The notes: generated by a model not told the origin, from the sequence alone. Counted from the stretch's first letter, positions 1 to 7,514 are shown. The stretch: 15,351 bases of DNA from CAYQLT01 sp964418425 (GCA_964418425.1 CAYQLT010000057.1:1-15351); one strand, 5' to 3'. A program made the numbers and translations.

Positions 1-403
1 CCGCCCCGAGCAGGGCCGCCACCATGTAAGCGCGAATCTGGTCCGACACGTGGCCCGTTCGCCCCCGGCGGCGCCCCCACTCCAACGCAGCGCTGGAAAG
101 CGCCAGCACCGCCGTGTTGAGCCACAGGGTCCGGGGAAGGGGCCCGGGCAGCCAGTCGGGCTGCCCGCGGCGGACCAAGTAGGCCGCGGTGAAGCCCAGG
201 AACAGCATGGTAACCGCCGCCAGAAGCAACCAGACGCCAATCTGCCAGGCCGCCGCCGTAGAAGCCTCTCCGGCGCCGTCCCCCGGCCGCCGATCATGGT
301 CGCCCGGGCCTCGCGGTCCGCCGGAGCCGGAGACGGGCCGGGCGAGCCCGTCTCCGGACGGTTGCCTTTCGGTCGCAATCCGCTCCAGTACCTGCGTGCG
401 CAA
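1..403 (-). CDS. ctaE: cytochrome c oxidase subunit III, 5' part (cut by window edge)
   Basis: Reading the reverse strand just after the ctaD1 stop gives a frame that runs off the left edge. After a charged, Gly/Pro-rich stretch of about 45 residues comes a membrane helix and the subunit III signature: GFTAAYLVRRG, a Trp, then LWLNTAVLALSSAALE, followed by an Arg-rich loop and the next helix. The F-x-x-A-Y-L-V-R-R and L-W-L-N-T-x-x-L-x-x-S-S patterns are typical of the CtaE/CyoC family, which supports assembly and stability of the haem-copper oxidase in the cytoplasmic membrane. There is no in-frame ATG or GTG near the beginning. I chose TTG at 403, with AAGGAAAG upstream, but the start is uncertain. 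It lies 37 bp after ctaD1 and is the only subunit III seen for two subunit I/II pairs in this window. The C-terminal part is missing. Family assignment is firm, start is weak. Confidence 0.85.
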   Translation of the reverse strand, partial: MRTQVLERIATERQPSGDGLARPVSGSGGPRGPGDHDRRPGDGAGEASTAAAWQIGVWLLLAAVTMLFLGFTAAYLVRRGQPDWLPGPLPRTLWLNTAVLALSSAALEWGRRRGRTGHVSDQIRAYMVAALLGA

Positions 404-440
404 GCAAACCCCCGGCTTTCCTTGGCCGTCCCGTGCCGGC

Positions 441-2225
441 TCAGCGTCCCCCGTCGCGGGCGGCGGCGTACGCCGGCGCCGGGGCGGCCTGGGGTATGAA
501 GTCGTCCTCACCGTCAGAACTATTGTAATACTCGTAGGGCCCCCGGTGCACGACCGGTAGCTCTCCCTCCCAGTTGCCGTGGGGAGGGGGCGAAGCCGTC
601 GACCATTCCAGGGTGGTGGACCGCCACGGGTTGGGGCCGGCCTTCTCCCCTCGCCGCAGGCTCCAGAAGAAGTTCACCACGAAAAGCAGGTGGGCAGCCA
701 CGGAAACGAAGGCCGCCACGGAGATCAGGACGGACAGGGGCTGCAGGCTGGCCAGGTGGGGATACATCTGGGTGGAGAAGATTCTGCGCATCATCCCCTG
801 GATACCCAGGATGTACATGAGGAAGAAGGTCATGTACGTGGAGGGGAAGGCCAGCCAGAAATGGAGCTTCCCCAACCGCTCGTTGAGCATGCGACCGAAC
901 ATCTTGGGGTACCAGTGGTACATTGCAGCGAAGACTGCGAACAGCACCGCGCTGGCCATCACCAGGTGGAAGTGGCCGACTACGAAATACGTGTCGTGGA
1001 GATAGATGTCGGTGGACGGGTCGCCCAGGAAAAGCCCGCCAAGGCCGCCGGAAACGAAGAGAGAGAGGAACCCCACGGCGAAGAGCATGGGCGGCGTGAA
1101 CCGGATGCGGCCACCCCACAGGGTGGCGATGAGGTTAAACGTGAGCAGCGCCGCAGGCACGGTGATGAAAACCGTCCCCGTCATGAAGACCACGCTCAGC
1201 CAGGGGTTCATGCCGCTCACGTACATGTGGTGGCCCCACACGAGGAAGCTCAACACGGCGATGGCTATCAGCGCTACCACCGTCGAGCGGTATCCGAACA
1301 CGGGCCGGCGTGCGTGGGTGGCCAGCACGTCCGCCATCATGCCCGCCGCAGGGAGCAGCAGGATGTAAACCTCCGGATGCCCGAGAAACCAGAAGAGGTG
1401 CTGCCACAGAAGCGGATCGCCGCCCGGAGCCCCGGCGGCCCGGCCTCCCACCACCATGCCGGCGGGCAGGTAGAAGTTGGTTCCGCCGAGCCGGTCGAAC
1501 AACAGCAGCACCGCCCCTGCCACCAGCACCGGAAAGGCGAGGAGGGCGATGATGGCTGTGACCAGCATGGCCCAGACGGTGATGGGCAGGCGCGTCATGG
1601 ACATGCCCCGCGTGCGCAGCTGCAGGACCGTGGTGATGTAATTGAGACTTCCGAACAGGGAGGCCACGATGAGGAGCGCCAGGCTGAGGATCCAAAGGGT
1701 CTGGCCGGGGCCGGAGCCGGAGACGGCCTGCGAGAGCGCGCTCAACGGCGGATAAGCCGTCCAACCGCTCATGGGCGCTCCTCCCGTCACGGCAAAGGAG
1801 GCCAAGAGGAGCACGATGGACGGGGGAAGCAGCCAGTACGAGAGCATGTTGAGGAACGGGAAGGCCATGTCGCGAGCCCCGATTTGCAGCGGGATGAGAA
1901 AGTTTCCGAAGCCGCCCGTCAGGCTCGTGGTCAGCACGAAGAAGACCATGATGGTTCCGTGCATCGTGATGAGGGAGAGGTAAAAGGAGGGGTCCATGGT
2001 GCCGCCGGGAAAGCCCCGCGGCAGCAAGGCTCCGAGCCCGGGCCAGGCCGTCCCCGGCCACCCCAGCTGAAGCCGCATGAGCACCGCCATGGCTCCTCCG
2101 ATGAGGGCCATCACCATGGAGGTGATGAGGTACTGGATGCCGATGATCTTGTGATCCTGGCTGAACACGTACCGGGTCAGAAAGCGTTCCCGGTGAGCAA
2201 CCTGGGTCGCCTGCGTCACTGACAT
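441..2225 (-). CDS. ctaD: cytochrome c oxidase subunit I, paralogue 1 (K-channel Lys replaced)
   Basis: A 594-residue membrane protein, catalytic subunit of an A-type haem-copper oxidase that reduces O2 to water and pumps protons. All cofactor ligands are visible: haem a His89 (TMHGT) and His420, haem a3 His418 (HDTYFVVGHFH), and CuB His283, His332 and His333, with the cross-link Tyr287 in GHPEVY. The D-channel acid Asp119 (GARDMAFP) and Glu285 are present. The residue matching bovine Lys319 of the K channel is Leu361 (PAALLTF, codon CTC at 1145-1143), and the nearby Thr is Ala. The usual FFPxHxxGxxGM stretch reads FFLMYILGIQGM. ATG at 2225 has AAGGGA upstream. It follows ctaC1 by 93 bp and precedes ctaE, so they probably form one operon. 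It is very similar to ctaD2, so a duplication followed by divergence is likely. Oxidase identity is firm; the effect of the missing Lys is inference. Confidence 0.95.
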   Translation of the reverse strand: MSVTQATQVAHRERFLTRYVFSQDHKIIGIQYLITSMVMALIGGAMAVLMRLQLGWPGTAWPGLGALLPRGFPGGTMDPSFYLSLITMHGTIMVFFVLTTSLTGGFGNFLIPLQIGARDMAFPFLNMLSYWLLPPSIVLLLASFAVTGGAPMSGWTAYPPLSALSQAVSGSGPGQTLWILSLALLIVASLFGSLNYITTVLQLRTRGMSMTRLPITVWAMLVTAIIALLAFPVLVAGAVLLLFDRLGGTNFYLPAGMVVGGRAAGAPGGDPLLWQHLFWFLGHPEVYILLLPAAGMMADVLATHARRPVFGYRSTVVALIAIAVLSFLVWGHHMYVSGMNPWLSVVFMTGTVFITVPAALLTFNLIATLWGGRIRFTPPMLFAVGFLSLFVSGGLGGLFLGDPSTDIYLHDTYFVVGHFHLVMASAVLFAVFAAMYHWYPKMFGRMLNERLGKLHFWLAFPSTYMTFFLMYILGIQGMMRRIFSTQMYPHLASLQPLSVLISVAAFVSVAAHLLFVVNFFWSLRRGEKAGPNPWRSTTLEWSTASPPPHGNWEGELPVVHRGPYEYYNSSDGEDDFIPQAAPAPAYAAARDGGR

Positions 2226-2260
2226 CGTACGGTCCCTTCTTCCCGAAGATCCCGTCTCTT

Positions 2261-2291
2261 CAACCCCGCTCCCGGCTACCGGAATGGGTTG
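2261..2291 (-). repeat. stem-loop between ctaC1 and ctaD1
   Basis: Outer arms CAACCC (2261-2266) and GGGTTG (2286-2291) enclose a second perfect pair, CCGG (2272-2275) and CCGG (2279-2282), around a 3-base loop. The structure sits in the 93-bp spacer of an otherwise tight operon, about 35 bases before the ctaD1 ATG. It could be an mRNA processing or stabilising element; there is no U-run to suggest a terminator. Confidence 0.4.
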
Positions 2292-2318
2292 CCTGACCGC
2301 GCGGGCTCCCCGCCGTCC

Positions 2319-3185
2319 CTAGCGAGACGCGGCCAACTGCCGCCGCGCAGTTTGGGCCTGCAGCCACTGGTTGAACTGCTCCTCCGGCTCGACTACCAGA
2401 GACGAGGCCATCACGAAGTGGCCGGTACCGCACAGCTCCGCGCAGGCGATCGAGAACCGGCCGGTCTGGGTGGGCGTGATCCACCGCTCGATGGTGCGCC
2501 CGGGCACGGCGTCCTGCTTGAAGCGCATGTTGGGCAGGAAGAAGCTGTGCAGGACGTCCTTGGACCGAATCAGCAGGCGAACGGGCCTGCCCACGGGCAG
2601 GCGGAGTTCGCGGGTCACCACGTCGTCCTGGCTGGCCGGGTCGCCGGGGTCCAGACCCAGGGGGTTGCGGTTGCTGATGAGCTCCGGCACCGTCCGACCC
2701 AACACCCCGTCTGGCCCCGGATAGTGGTAGCGCCATCCGAACTGCTCGCCCACCACGGCCACCGTGAGGGCGTCCGGCGGCGGAGCCGCGTGCAGGCGCA
2801 CCCATACCCGGGCTCCGAGAACCACCAGCACCGCATCCACCAAGAAGGTAAAGATGACGGCCAGGGCAATGACGGTTCGCACCCGGCCTTCCCCGCCCCA
2901 CGGGCGTGCGCCGGCTCCGGACGGCGCGCCGGGATGGGCAAAGCGCCACACCCCCCAACCGAGCAAGGCGAAGACCATCGTAAACGGTATCGCAACCGCG
3001 ACGAGGGTCTCCTTGAAGATCCCATCGACCTCCAGCGCCTGCGAGGAGACCGGAACCGGCAACCACCACCGTCCTGCGGCGTACACCAGCAGCACCACCG
3101 AGAGGCCGAAGGTCGCCCAGATGAGCAACGCAACCCACAAGGCCGCCCGGCGCTGCGAGGGTTGAACCGGCTCTGTTGCAAGCAT
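2319..3185 (-). CDS. ctaC: cytochrome c oxidase subunit II, paralogue 1
   Basis: A protein of 288 residues from ATG 3185. It carries the CuA domain that takes electrons from cytochrome c and passes them to subunit I. Three hydrophobic segments (about 15-37, 60-82, 103-126) precede the extracytoplasmic domain. CuA ligands are complete: His213 (KDVLHSFF), then Cys248, Glu250, Cys252, His256 and Met259 in CAELCGTGHFVM. No cytochrome c domain is fused. The usual L-E-x-x-W-T at the start of the last helix, present in paralogue 2, is absent: the glutamate that forms the K-channel entrance is Ile in an ungapped alignment, and an unusual Asp117 lies inside the helix. Start choice: ATG 3185 has GGAGG and AAGGAG about 12 bases upstream, whereas GTG 3224 (301 residues) has no clear ribosome site. 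It is first gene of the ctaC1-ctaD1-ctaE set. Confidence 0.92.
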   Translation of the reverse strand: MLATEPVQPSQRRAALWVALLIWATFGLSVVLLVYAAGRWWLPVPVSSQALEVDGIFKETLVAVAIPFTMVFALLGWGVWRFAHPGAPSGAGARPWGGEGRVRTVIALAVIFTFLVDAVLVVLGARVWVRLHAAPPPDALTVAVVGEQFGWRYHYPGPDGVLGRTVPELISNRNPLGLDPGDPASQDDVVTRELRLPVGRPVRLLIRSKDVLHSFFLPNMRFKQDAVPGRTIERWITPTQTGRFSIACAELCGTGHFVMASSLVVEPEEQFNQWLQAQTARRQLAASR

Positions 3186-3339
3186 GGCGAAGTCCAGCTC
3201 CTTGCCTCCGAACCAATACTGCACCTGGCCAGGTTGGGCGCGGCATCATTCGGTACTGGGTCCCATTATCCTCCCCGGATCGCGACCCCGGCCGGGCCCC
3301 CATCGCGTGCCCCATCGCGCGAACCGAAGCAGGTAAGCA

Positions 3340-3376
3340 TTTTAGGGGTTTTCACCGACTTTATAGGGGTTTCTCC
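3340..3376 (-). promoter_or_regulatory. paired direct repeats in AT-rich island upstream of ctaC1
   Basis: Read on the minus strand, GAAACCCCTATAAAG and AAAACCCCTAAAATG lie 21 bp apart start to start, about two helical turns, and match at 12 of 15 positions. The island is strikingly AT-rich for this sequence. TAAAAT at the end of the second copy resembles a -10 box, but no good -35 is seen. Tandem sites on the same helix face suit an activator or repressor dimer. The binding protein is unknown. Confidence 0.45.
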
Positions 3377-3559
3377 TTTTCCGCGCGACGGCCCTCAATC
3401 CTCCCCATGCCCGCCCCTGGCTGCACGGGACGTCCTGAATCTTCCAGAGGCGAGTAAGAGAACGCGCGGGCGCCCCGGCCCGGCTCAGCCTGCGGGCTCG
3501 GGACGCCCTTGCGTCGTCGGTGCGCAAATGGCACCGGTATGTGGAGCTCGGGCAGTGGA

Positions 3560-3575
3560 GCTGGCGAGCGCCAGC
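3560..3575 (-). terminator. inverted repeat 7 bp after ctaD2, possible transcript end
   Basis: GCTGGCG and CGCCAGC form a perfect 7-bp stem around two bases, directly behind the ctaD2 stop. There is no U-run after it, so a role as RNA end or stabiliser is only suggested by position. Confidence 0.35.
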
Positions 3576-3582
3576 GGCGGGC

Positions 3583-5322
3583 CTAGCGGTGCCCGTTGCC
3601 CCCCACGGCCACGGTCACCTCGGCCGGCACGGACTGCGGCACGAAGTCTTCGCTTTGGCCGGGCACGCTGTAATCGTAGGCCCAGCGGTGAACGGCGGGC
3701 GGCTCGCCCACCCAGTTTCCATGCGGCGGCGGGGAATCGGCGGTCCACTCGAGGGTGGTGGCCCGCCAGGGGTTGCGCTCCGCCCTGGGCCCCTTCAGCA
3801 GGCTGTACACCGCATTGACAACGAACAGCAGGTGGGCAGCTCCCATCACCAGGGCGGCCACGGAGATGAAGGCGTTGAGGGGGGCCAGGCTCTGGAGGTT
3901 CGCGTACATCTGGGTCGAGTAGATCCGCCGCATCATGCCCTGCAGGCCCGCCACGTGCATGGGGAAGAACGTGGCGTAGGTGGCGGGGAAGGCGATCCAG
4001 AAGTGCAGGCGCCCGAGCTTTTCGTTGAGCATGCGCCCGAACATCTTGGGGAACCAGTGGTACAGCCCCGCGAAGATCCCGAAGAGCGAAGCGCTGGCCA
4101 TCACCAGGTGGAAGTGCGCCACCACGAAGTACGTGTCGTGCAGGTATTGATTTGTCGCCGGCTGCCCCAGGAACAGCCCGCCGAGCCCGCCCGTGACGAA
4201 CAGCGAGACGAAGCCGATGGCAAACAGCATCGCCGACGTGAACCGGATCCGGCTGCCCCACAGGGTGGCGAGCCAGTTAAACGTCTTGACCGCCGACGGC
4301 ACGGCGATGAAAAGGGTGGTGGTCATGAACGCCGTCCCCAGCCAGGGGTTCATCCCGCTTACGAACATGTGGTGGCCCCACACGAGGAAGCCCAAGAGGG
4401 CGATGGCGCTCGCGGAGAGGACCATCGCCCGGTACCCGAAGAGGGGCTTTCGTGCGTGGCAGGCGATGATATCAGAGGCCATCCCCATGACGGGAAGGAT
4501 GAGGACGTACACCTCGGGGTGCCCCAGAAACCAGAAGAGGTGCTGCCAAAGCAGCGGATCCCCGCCGGCCGACTGCAGCGGCCGGCCCCCCAGTATCATC
4601 CCTGCCGGCAGGAAGAACGTCGTGCCTCCCAGCCGGTCGAAGAGCAGCAGCACCGCGGCCGCCAGCAGCACCGGGAAGGAGAGGAGCGACAGGATGGCGG
4701 TGATGAACAGGGCCCAGACCGTCATCGGCAGGCGCATCATGGACAGGCCCCGGGTGCGCATCTGGAGGACCGTGGTGATGTAGTTGAGGGAGCCAAACAA
4801 AAACGCCACGATCAGGATCGCCAGGCTGATGAGCCAAAGCGTCTGCCCGAGCCCGGGCTGCACGGCGCTCAGGGGCGGATAGGCGGTCCACCCGCCGATG
4901 GGAGGCCCCTGGCTGACGAAGAAGGAGGCGAGCAGCACCAGGATGGCGGGCGGGAAAAGCCAGTAAGAAAGCATGTTGAGGAAGGGGAAGGCCATGTCCC
5001 GGGCCCCGATTTGAAGGGGGATCAGGAAGTTGCCGAAACCGCCCGTCAGGGCGGTCGTCAGCACGAAGAAGACCATGATGGTCCCGTGCATGGTGACAAG
5101 CCCGAGGTAAGACCCGGGGGCCACCTTTCCGAGAATCGGCCACTCCCGGCCGGGCCAGCCCAGCTGCAGCCGCATCAGCATGGCCATGCCCCCGCCCAGC
5201 AGGGCCATCAGAAGGGACGTAACCAGGTACTGGATCCCGATGACCTTGTGATCCTGGCTGAAGACGTAACGGGTCCAAAAACTCTGGCGGTGTGCCAGTT
5301 GCACGTGCTCGGCGGTCGACAT
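3583..5322 (-). CDS. ctaD: cytochrome c oxidase subunit I, paralogue 2 (complete proton channels)
   Basis: A 579-residue catalytic subunit of an A-type oxidase. Ligands: haem a His79 and His405, haem a3 His403, CuB His268, His317 and His318, with Tyr272 in GHPEVY. D-channel Asp109 and Glu270 are present. Unlike paralogue 1 it keeps the K-channel lysine, Lys346 in PSAVKTF (codon AAG at 4287-4285), with Ser at the neighbouring Thr site, and it keeps the conserved FFPMHVAGLQGM stretch (451 onward). HDTYFVVAHFH and GMMRR (haem propionate arginines) are canonical. The C-terminal tail contains SPPPHGNW, also found in paralogue 1. ATG 5322 has AGGAGG upstream at good distance. It lies 34 bp after ctaC2, so both are surely co-transcribed. 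No subunit III gene follows; the set may share the ctaE at the left edge or use one elsewhere. Confidence 0.96.
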   Translation of the reverse strand: MSTAEHVQLAHRQSFWTRYVFSQDHKVIGIQYLVTSLLMALLGGGMAMLMRLQLGWPGREWPILGKVAPGSYLGLVTMHGTIMVFFVLTTALTGGFGNFLIPLQIGARDMAFPFLNMLSYWLFPPAILVLLASFFVSQGPPIGGWTAYPPLSAVQPGLGQTLWLISLAILIVAFLFGSLNYITTVLQMRTRGLSMMRLPMTVWALFITAILSLLSFPVLLAAAVLLLFDRLGGTTFFLPAGMILGGRPLQSAGGDPLLWQHLFWFLGHPEVYVLILPVMGMASDIIACHARKPLFGYRAMVLSASAIALLGFLVWGHHMFVSGMNPWLGTAFMTTTLFIAVPSAVKTFNWLATLWGSRIRFTSAMLFAIGFVSLFVTGGLGGLFLGQPATNQYLHDTYFVVAHFHLVMASASLFGIFAGLYHWFPKMFGRMLNEKLGRLHFWIAFPATYATFFPMHVAGLQGMMRRIYSTQMYANLQSLAPLNAFISVAALVMGAAHLLFVVNAVYSLLKGPRAERNPWRATTLEWTADSPPPHGNWVGEPPAVHRWAYDYSVPGQSEDFVPQSVPAEVTVAVGGNGHR

Positions 5323-5356
5323 CGACCCTGCCTCCTTCCCTTGCGCCCTGTAACCG

Positions 5357-6208
5357 TCAGCGCATGGCCGTGTTCACGCCGGGGTTTGCGGCTTGCATCC
5401 AGCGCTGGAACGCCTCCGGCGTCTCCACCACCACCGCCGAGGCCATCACGTAGTGCCCGACGCCGCAAAGTTCCGCGCAGGCGACGGTGAAGCGCCCCGC
5501 AGCCGTGGGTGTGATCCACCGCTCGATGACCCGGCCGGGTACGGCGTCCTGCTTAAAGCGCATGGCGGGGATGAAGAAGCTGTGAATGACGTCCTTGGCC
5601 CGAATGCGCAGGAGCACGGGCTGGTTGACGGGCAGGCGCAGCTCCCGGGTCACCCGGTCATCGGCGGCCGCCGGATCCGATACGTCCAGCCCAAGCGGGT
5701 TTCGACCGGAGATGAGGCGGGGATCGGTGCGACCGAACAGACCGTCCGGTCCGGGATAGCGATAAACCCACCCGAACTGCTCGCCCGTCACCTCCACCGT
5801 CAAAGCTCCCGGAGGCGGTGCGCTGTGCACCCGAACCCACAGCGTGCCGCCGACCACGGTGAAGGCAGCCAGGACAAGGGCCGTCACCGTCGTCCAGATG
5901 AACTCCAGCCGCGGATTGTCGTGCCAGTGTGCCGCTCGCCCCTGGCCCCGATCCCGAAACCGCCATAGCGCCAGGCCCAAAAGTCCCTGGACGCCCACGA
6001 AGACCAGGGTGACCACCGTCAGGATGGCCCGGAACAGGCCGTCGATCCCCTGCCCCTGTTGGGAGGCAACCGGAGGAAGCCACCAGCGGCCGAAGGCGTA
6101 AAGCATGGTGGCCACCGCGAAGACCAGGGCGGCCCAGATCCAGACCGCGGCCACGGCGCCCAGCCTCCCCTGTGGCCGCGCGTCCACCGGCTCCGTCTGC
6201 ATGGGCAT
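5357..6208 (-). CDS. ctaC: cytochrome c oxidase subunit II, paralogue 2
   Basis: A protein of 283 residues from ATG 6208, the CuA electron-entry subunit. Three hydrophobic segments precede the cupredoxin-like domain. The last begins NPRLEFIWT, the standard subunit II motif; Glu102 corresponds to bovine Glu62, the K-channel entrance. CuA ligands are complete: His209 (KDVIHSFF), Cys244, Glu246, Cys248, His252 and Met255. There is no fused cytochrome c. Starts at GTG 6220, ATG 6208 and ATG 6202 are all possible; GGGGAG lies 4 bases before 6208 and 10 before 6202. It heads the ctaC2-ctaD2 set. The soluble domain is close to that of paralogue 1 (for example RFKQDAVPGR, ERWITPT in both), while the membrane part differs much more. 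Confidence 0.94.
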   Translation of the reverse strand: MPMQTEPVDARPQGRLGAVAAVWIWAALVFAVATMLYAFGRWWLPPVASQQGQGIDGLFRAILTVVTLVFVGVQGLLGLALWRFRDRGQGRAAHWHDNPRLEFIWTTVTALVLAAFTVVGGTLWVRVHSAPPPGALTVEVTGEQFGWVYRYPGPDGLFGRTDPRLISGRNPLGLDVSDPAAADDRVTRELRLPVNQPVLLRIRAKDVIHSFFIPAMRFKQDAVPGRVIERWITPTAAGRFTVACAELCGVGHYVMASAVVVETPEAFQRWMQAANPGVNTAMR

Positions 6209-6303
6209 CCCGCTCCCCACCGCGAAGGTGCCGCCCCGGGCTTGCCGCCGCCGAGGGGCCTCGACCTGCCGGTTGCCCCGGGGCCATCTTTCACACCGAA
6301 GAT

Positions 6304-6312
6304 TCTATAACA
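6304..6312 (-). promoter_or_regulatory. possible extended -10 promoter for ctaC2
   Basis: On the minus strand TGTTATAGA, followed by AT, fits a TGn-TATAAT extended -10 element. It lies about 100 bp before the ctaC2 start, in the 188-bp spacer after the dehydrogenase gene. No convincing -35 is visible. Confidence 0.35.
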
Positions 6313-6396
6313 ACCGTGCGAACCCTGCCGCTTACACGCGCGCCGGGGAGGAGGTGGCCTGGGGCCTCGGGGTAACAGGGAGCTCGCAGCAAGCGA

Positions 6397-7413
6397 TCAG
6401 GGCACGAGGGCGACCTTGATTGCCCCGTAGATGCCCTTGCGGGATGCTGCCTCCACAGCCTCCCGCCACCGGGCCAGCGGATAGCGGTGCGTCACCAGAG
6501 GAGCGAGGTTCGCCTTGCCGGCCGCCATCAGCTCCAGGGCAAGCTGGATGGTTCGCACCCGGCGCCCGTCCCAGCTCTCAAAGCCGTAGCAGAACGAGCC
6601 CTTCAGCTCCAGTTCCTTGAGCCAGATGGGGCTCCAGTCGATGCCGCGGGGAAGGGACGCCAGCCCGAGCAGCACCACCCGCCCGCCCGGGCGGGTGAAG
6701 CGCAGCGCATCATCGATGCTGGCCGCGCTACCGACGCACTCGAAGGTGACGTCCGCACCGCCGACGGGCACCGGCTTGCCCATGATGGGCTTGAGAAGCC
6801 GGGCGTCCAGGGCGGCCGCGAGCTTCCGGTCCCGTTCGCCGGCGCCGCCCGACACCACCTCGTCGGCGCCCAGCGACCGGGCCATCTCCGCCTGGCGGGG
6901 GTAGCGGGCCGCCACCACCACCCGGGCGCGGCTCCCCGTGGCCCGCAGAGCCGCCACCGTGCACAGGCCGACGGTGCCGGCACCGATGATGAGCGCGGTC
7001 TCCCCGGCCGCCGGAGGGAAGCGCAGCACGGGGTGGAGCGCCACGGCGAAGGGTTCGGCCATCAGCGCCGCCTCGTCGGAGAGCCCNNNNNNNNNNNNNN
7101 NNNNNNNNNNNNNNNNNNNNNNNNNNNNNNNNNNNNNNNNNNNNNNNNNNNNNNNNNNNNNNNNNNNNNNNNNNNNNNNNNNNNNNGACATCGAGGGGCT
7201 GGAGTCCAGGAAGATGGTGTGCAGGTCGCTTCCGCAGATGCCGCCCAGGCGAACGCGCACCACAGCCCACTCCGGCCCCGGGGGCACCGGGTCGGCCACA
7301 TCCCGAAGCCGGGTGCTGCCCAGCGGGCCGGTGTAGGCCGAGCGGCGCACGGCGCCTGCCAGCTTGCCCAGCACAAAGCGGGGCACCGAGGTGTGGAACT
7401 GGACGGCCTTCAC
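6397..7413 (-). CDS. zinc-type alcohol dehydrogenase (MDR family), interrupted by an N gap
   Basis: Medium-chain dehydrogenase/reductase that would oxidise an alcohol or polyol with NAD(P). The N-terminal part has MKAVQFH-like start residues and GGICGSDLHTI, with the first catalytic-zinc Cys. The C-terminal part has EPFAVALHPV, the Rossmann glycine motif (LIIGAGTVGLCTVAAL) and the usual closing segment. The 100-N gap removes the stretch that should carry G-H-E and the four structural-zinc cysteines; families of this kind have roughly 90-100 residues there, so the true gap is probably nearer 300 bases. Both flanks happen to read in one frame. GTG 7413 fits the family start best, GTG 7425 is also possible, and neither has a clear ribosome site. 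It stands divergent from the Nudix gene. Substrate cannot be told. Confidence 0.85.
   Translation of the reverse strand: MKAVQFHTSVPRFVLGKLAGAVRRSAYTGPLGSTRLRDVADPVPPGPEWAVVRVRLGGICGSDLHTIFLDSSPSMXXXXXXXXXXXXXXXXXXXXXXXXXXXXXXXXXXGLSDEAALMAEPFAVALHPVLRFPPAAGETALIIGAGTVGLCTVAALRATGSRARVVVAARYPRQAEMARSLGADEVVSGGAGERDRKLAAALDARLLKPIMGKPVPVGGADVTFECVGSAASIDDALRFTRPGGRVVLLGLASLPRGIDWSPIWLKELELKGSFCYGFESWDGRRVRTIQLALELMAAGKANLAPLVTHRYPLARWREAVEAASRKGIYGAIKVALVP
7087..7186. other. assembly gap (100 N) inside the dehydrogenase gene
   Basis: Exactly 100 N, the usual placeholder for a gap of unknown size. The flanks share no sequence. It hides the catalytic and structural zinc region of the gene. Confidence 0.98.
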
Positions 7414-7514
7414 AGGGCGGGGCACTTCGGCAAAAAGGGGGGCGTTCCTGCGGGCGGCTCGGCTTCTCCTGCTCCATCAGGCCGGTGTATGTTGTAGGCA
7501 AACGGGAGGGGCGG

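Larger units (their letters stand above)
3186..3582. other. non-coding spacer between the two oxidase gene sets
   Basis: About 0.4 kb separates the ctaD2 stop from the ctaC1 start. I find no hydrophobic frame that could be a subunit III or IV; the longest minus-strand frame (61 codons, 3342-3527) is Arg-rich and looks random. The stretch holds an inverted repeat just after ctaD2 (3560-3575) and an AT-rich island with two direct repeats (3340-3376), which is probably the control region of ctaC1. GTG 3224 is a possible longer start for ctaC1. Confidence 0.6.

Noticed and set aside
579..2222. Long plus-strand open frame of 547 codons opposite ctaD1
   Set aside because: His/Glu/Gly/Arg-rich, no recognisable domain, lies exactly opposite a certain membrane protein gene; a GC-driven shadow.
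3342..3527. 61-codon minus-strand frame in the spacer between oxidase sets, as a possible small subunit IV
   Set aside because: Arg/Ala-rich with no hydrophobic segment; an oxidase subunit IV needs membrane helices.
3520..5490. Plus-strand open frame of 656 codons opposite ctaD2
   Set aside because: Same composition as the other shadow frame and opposite a certain gene; no ribosome site or family motif.
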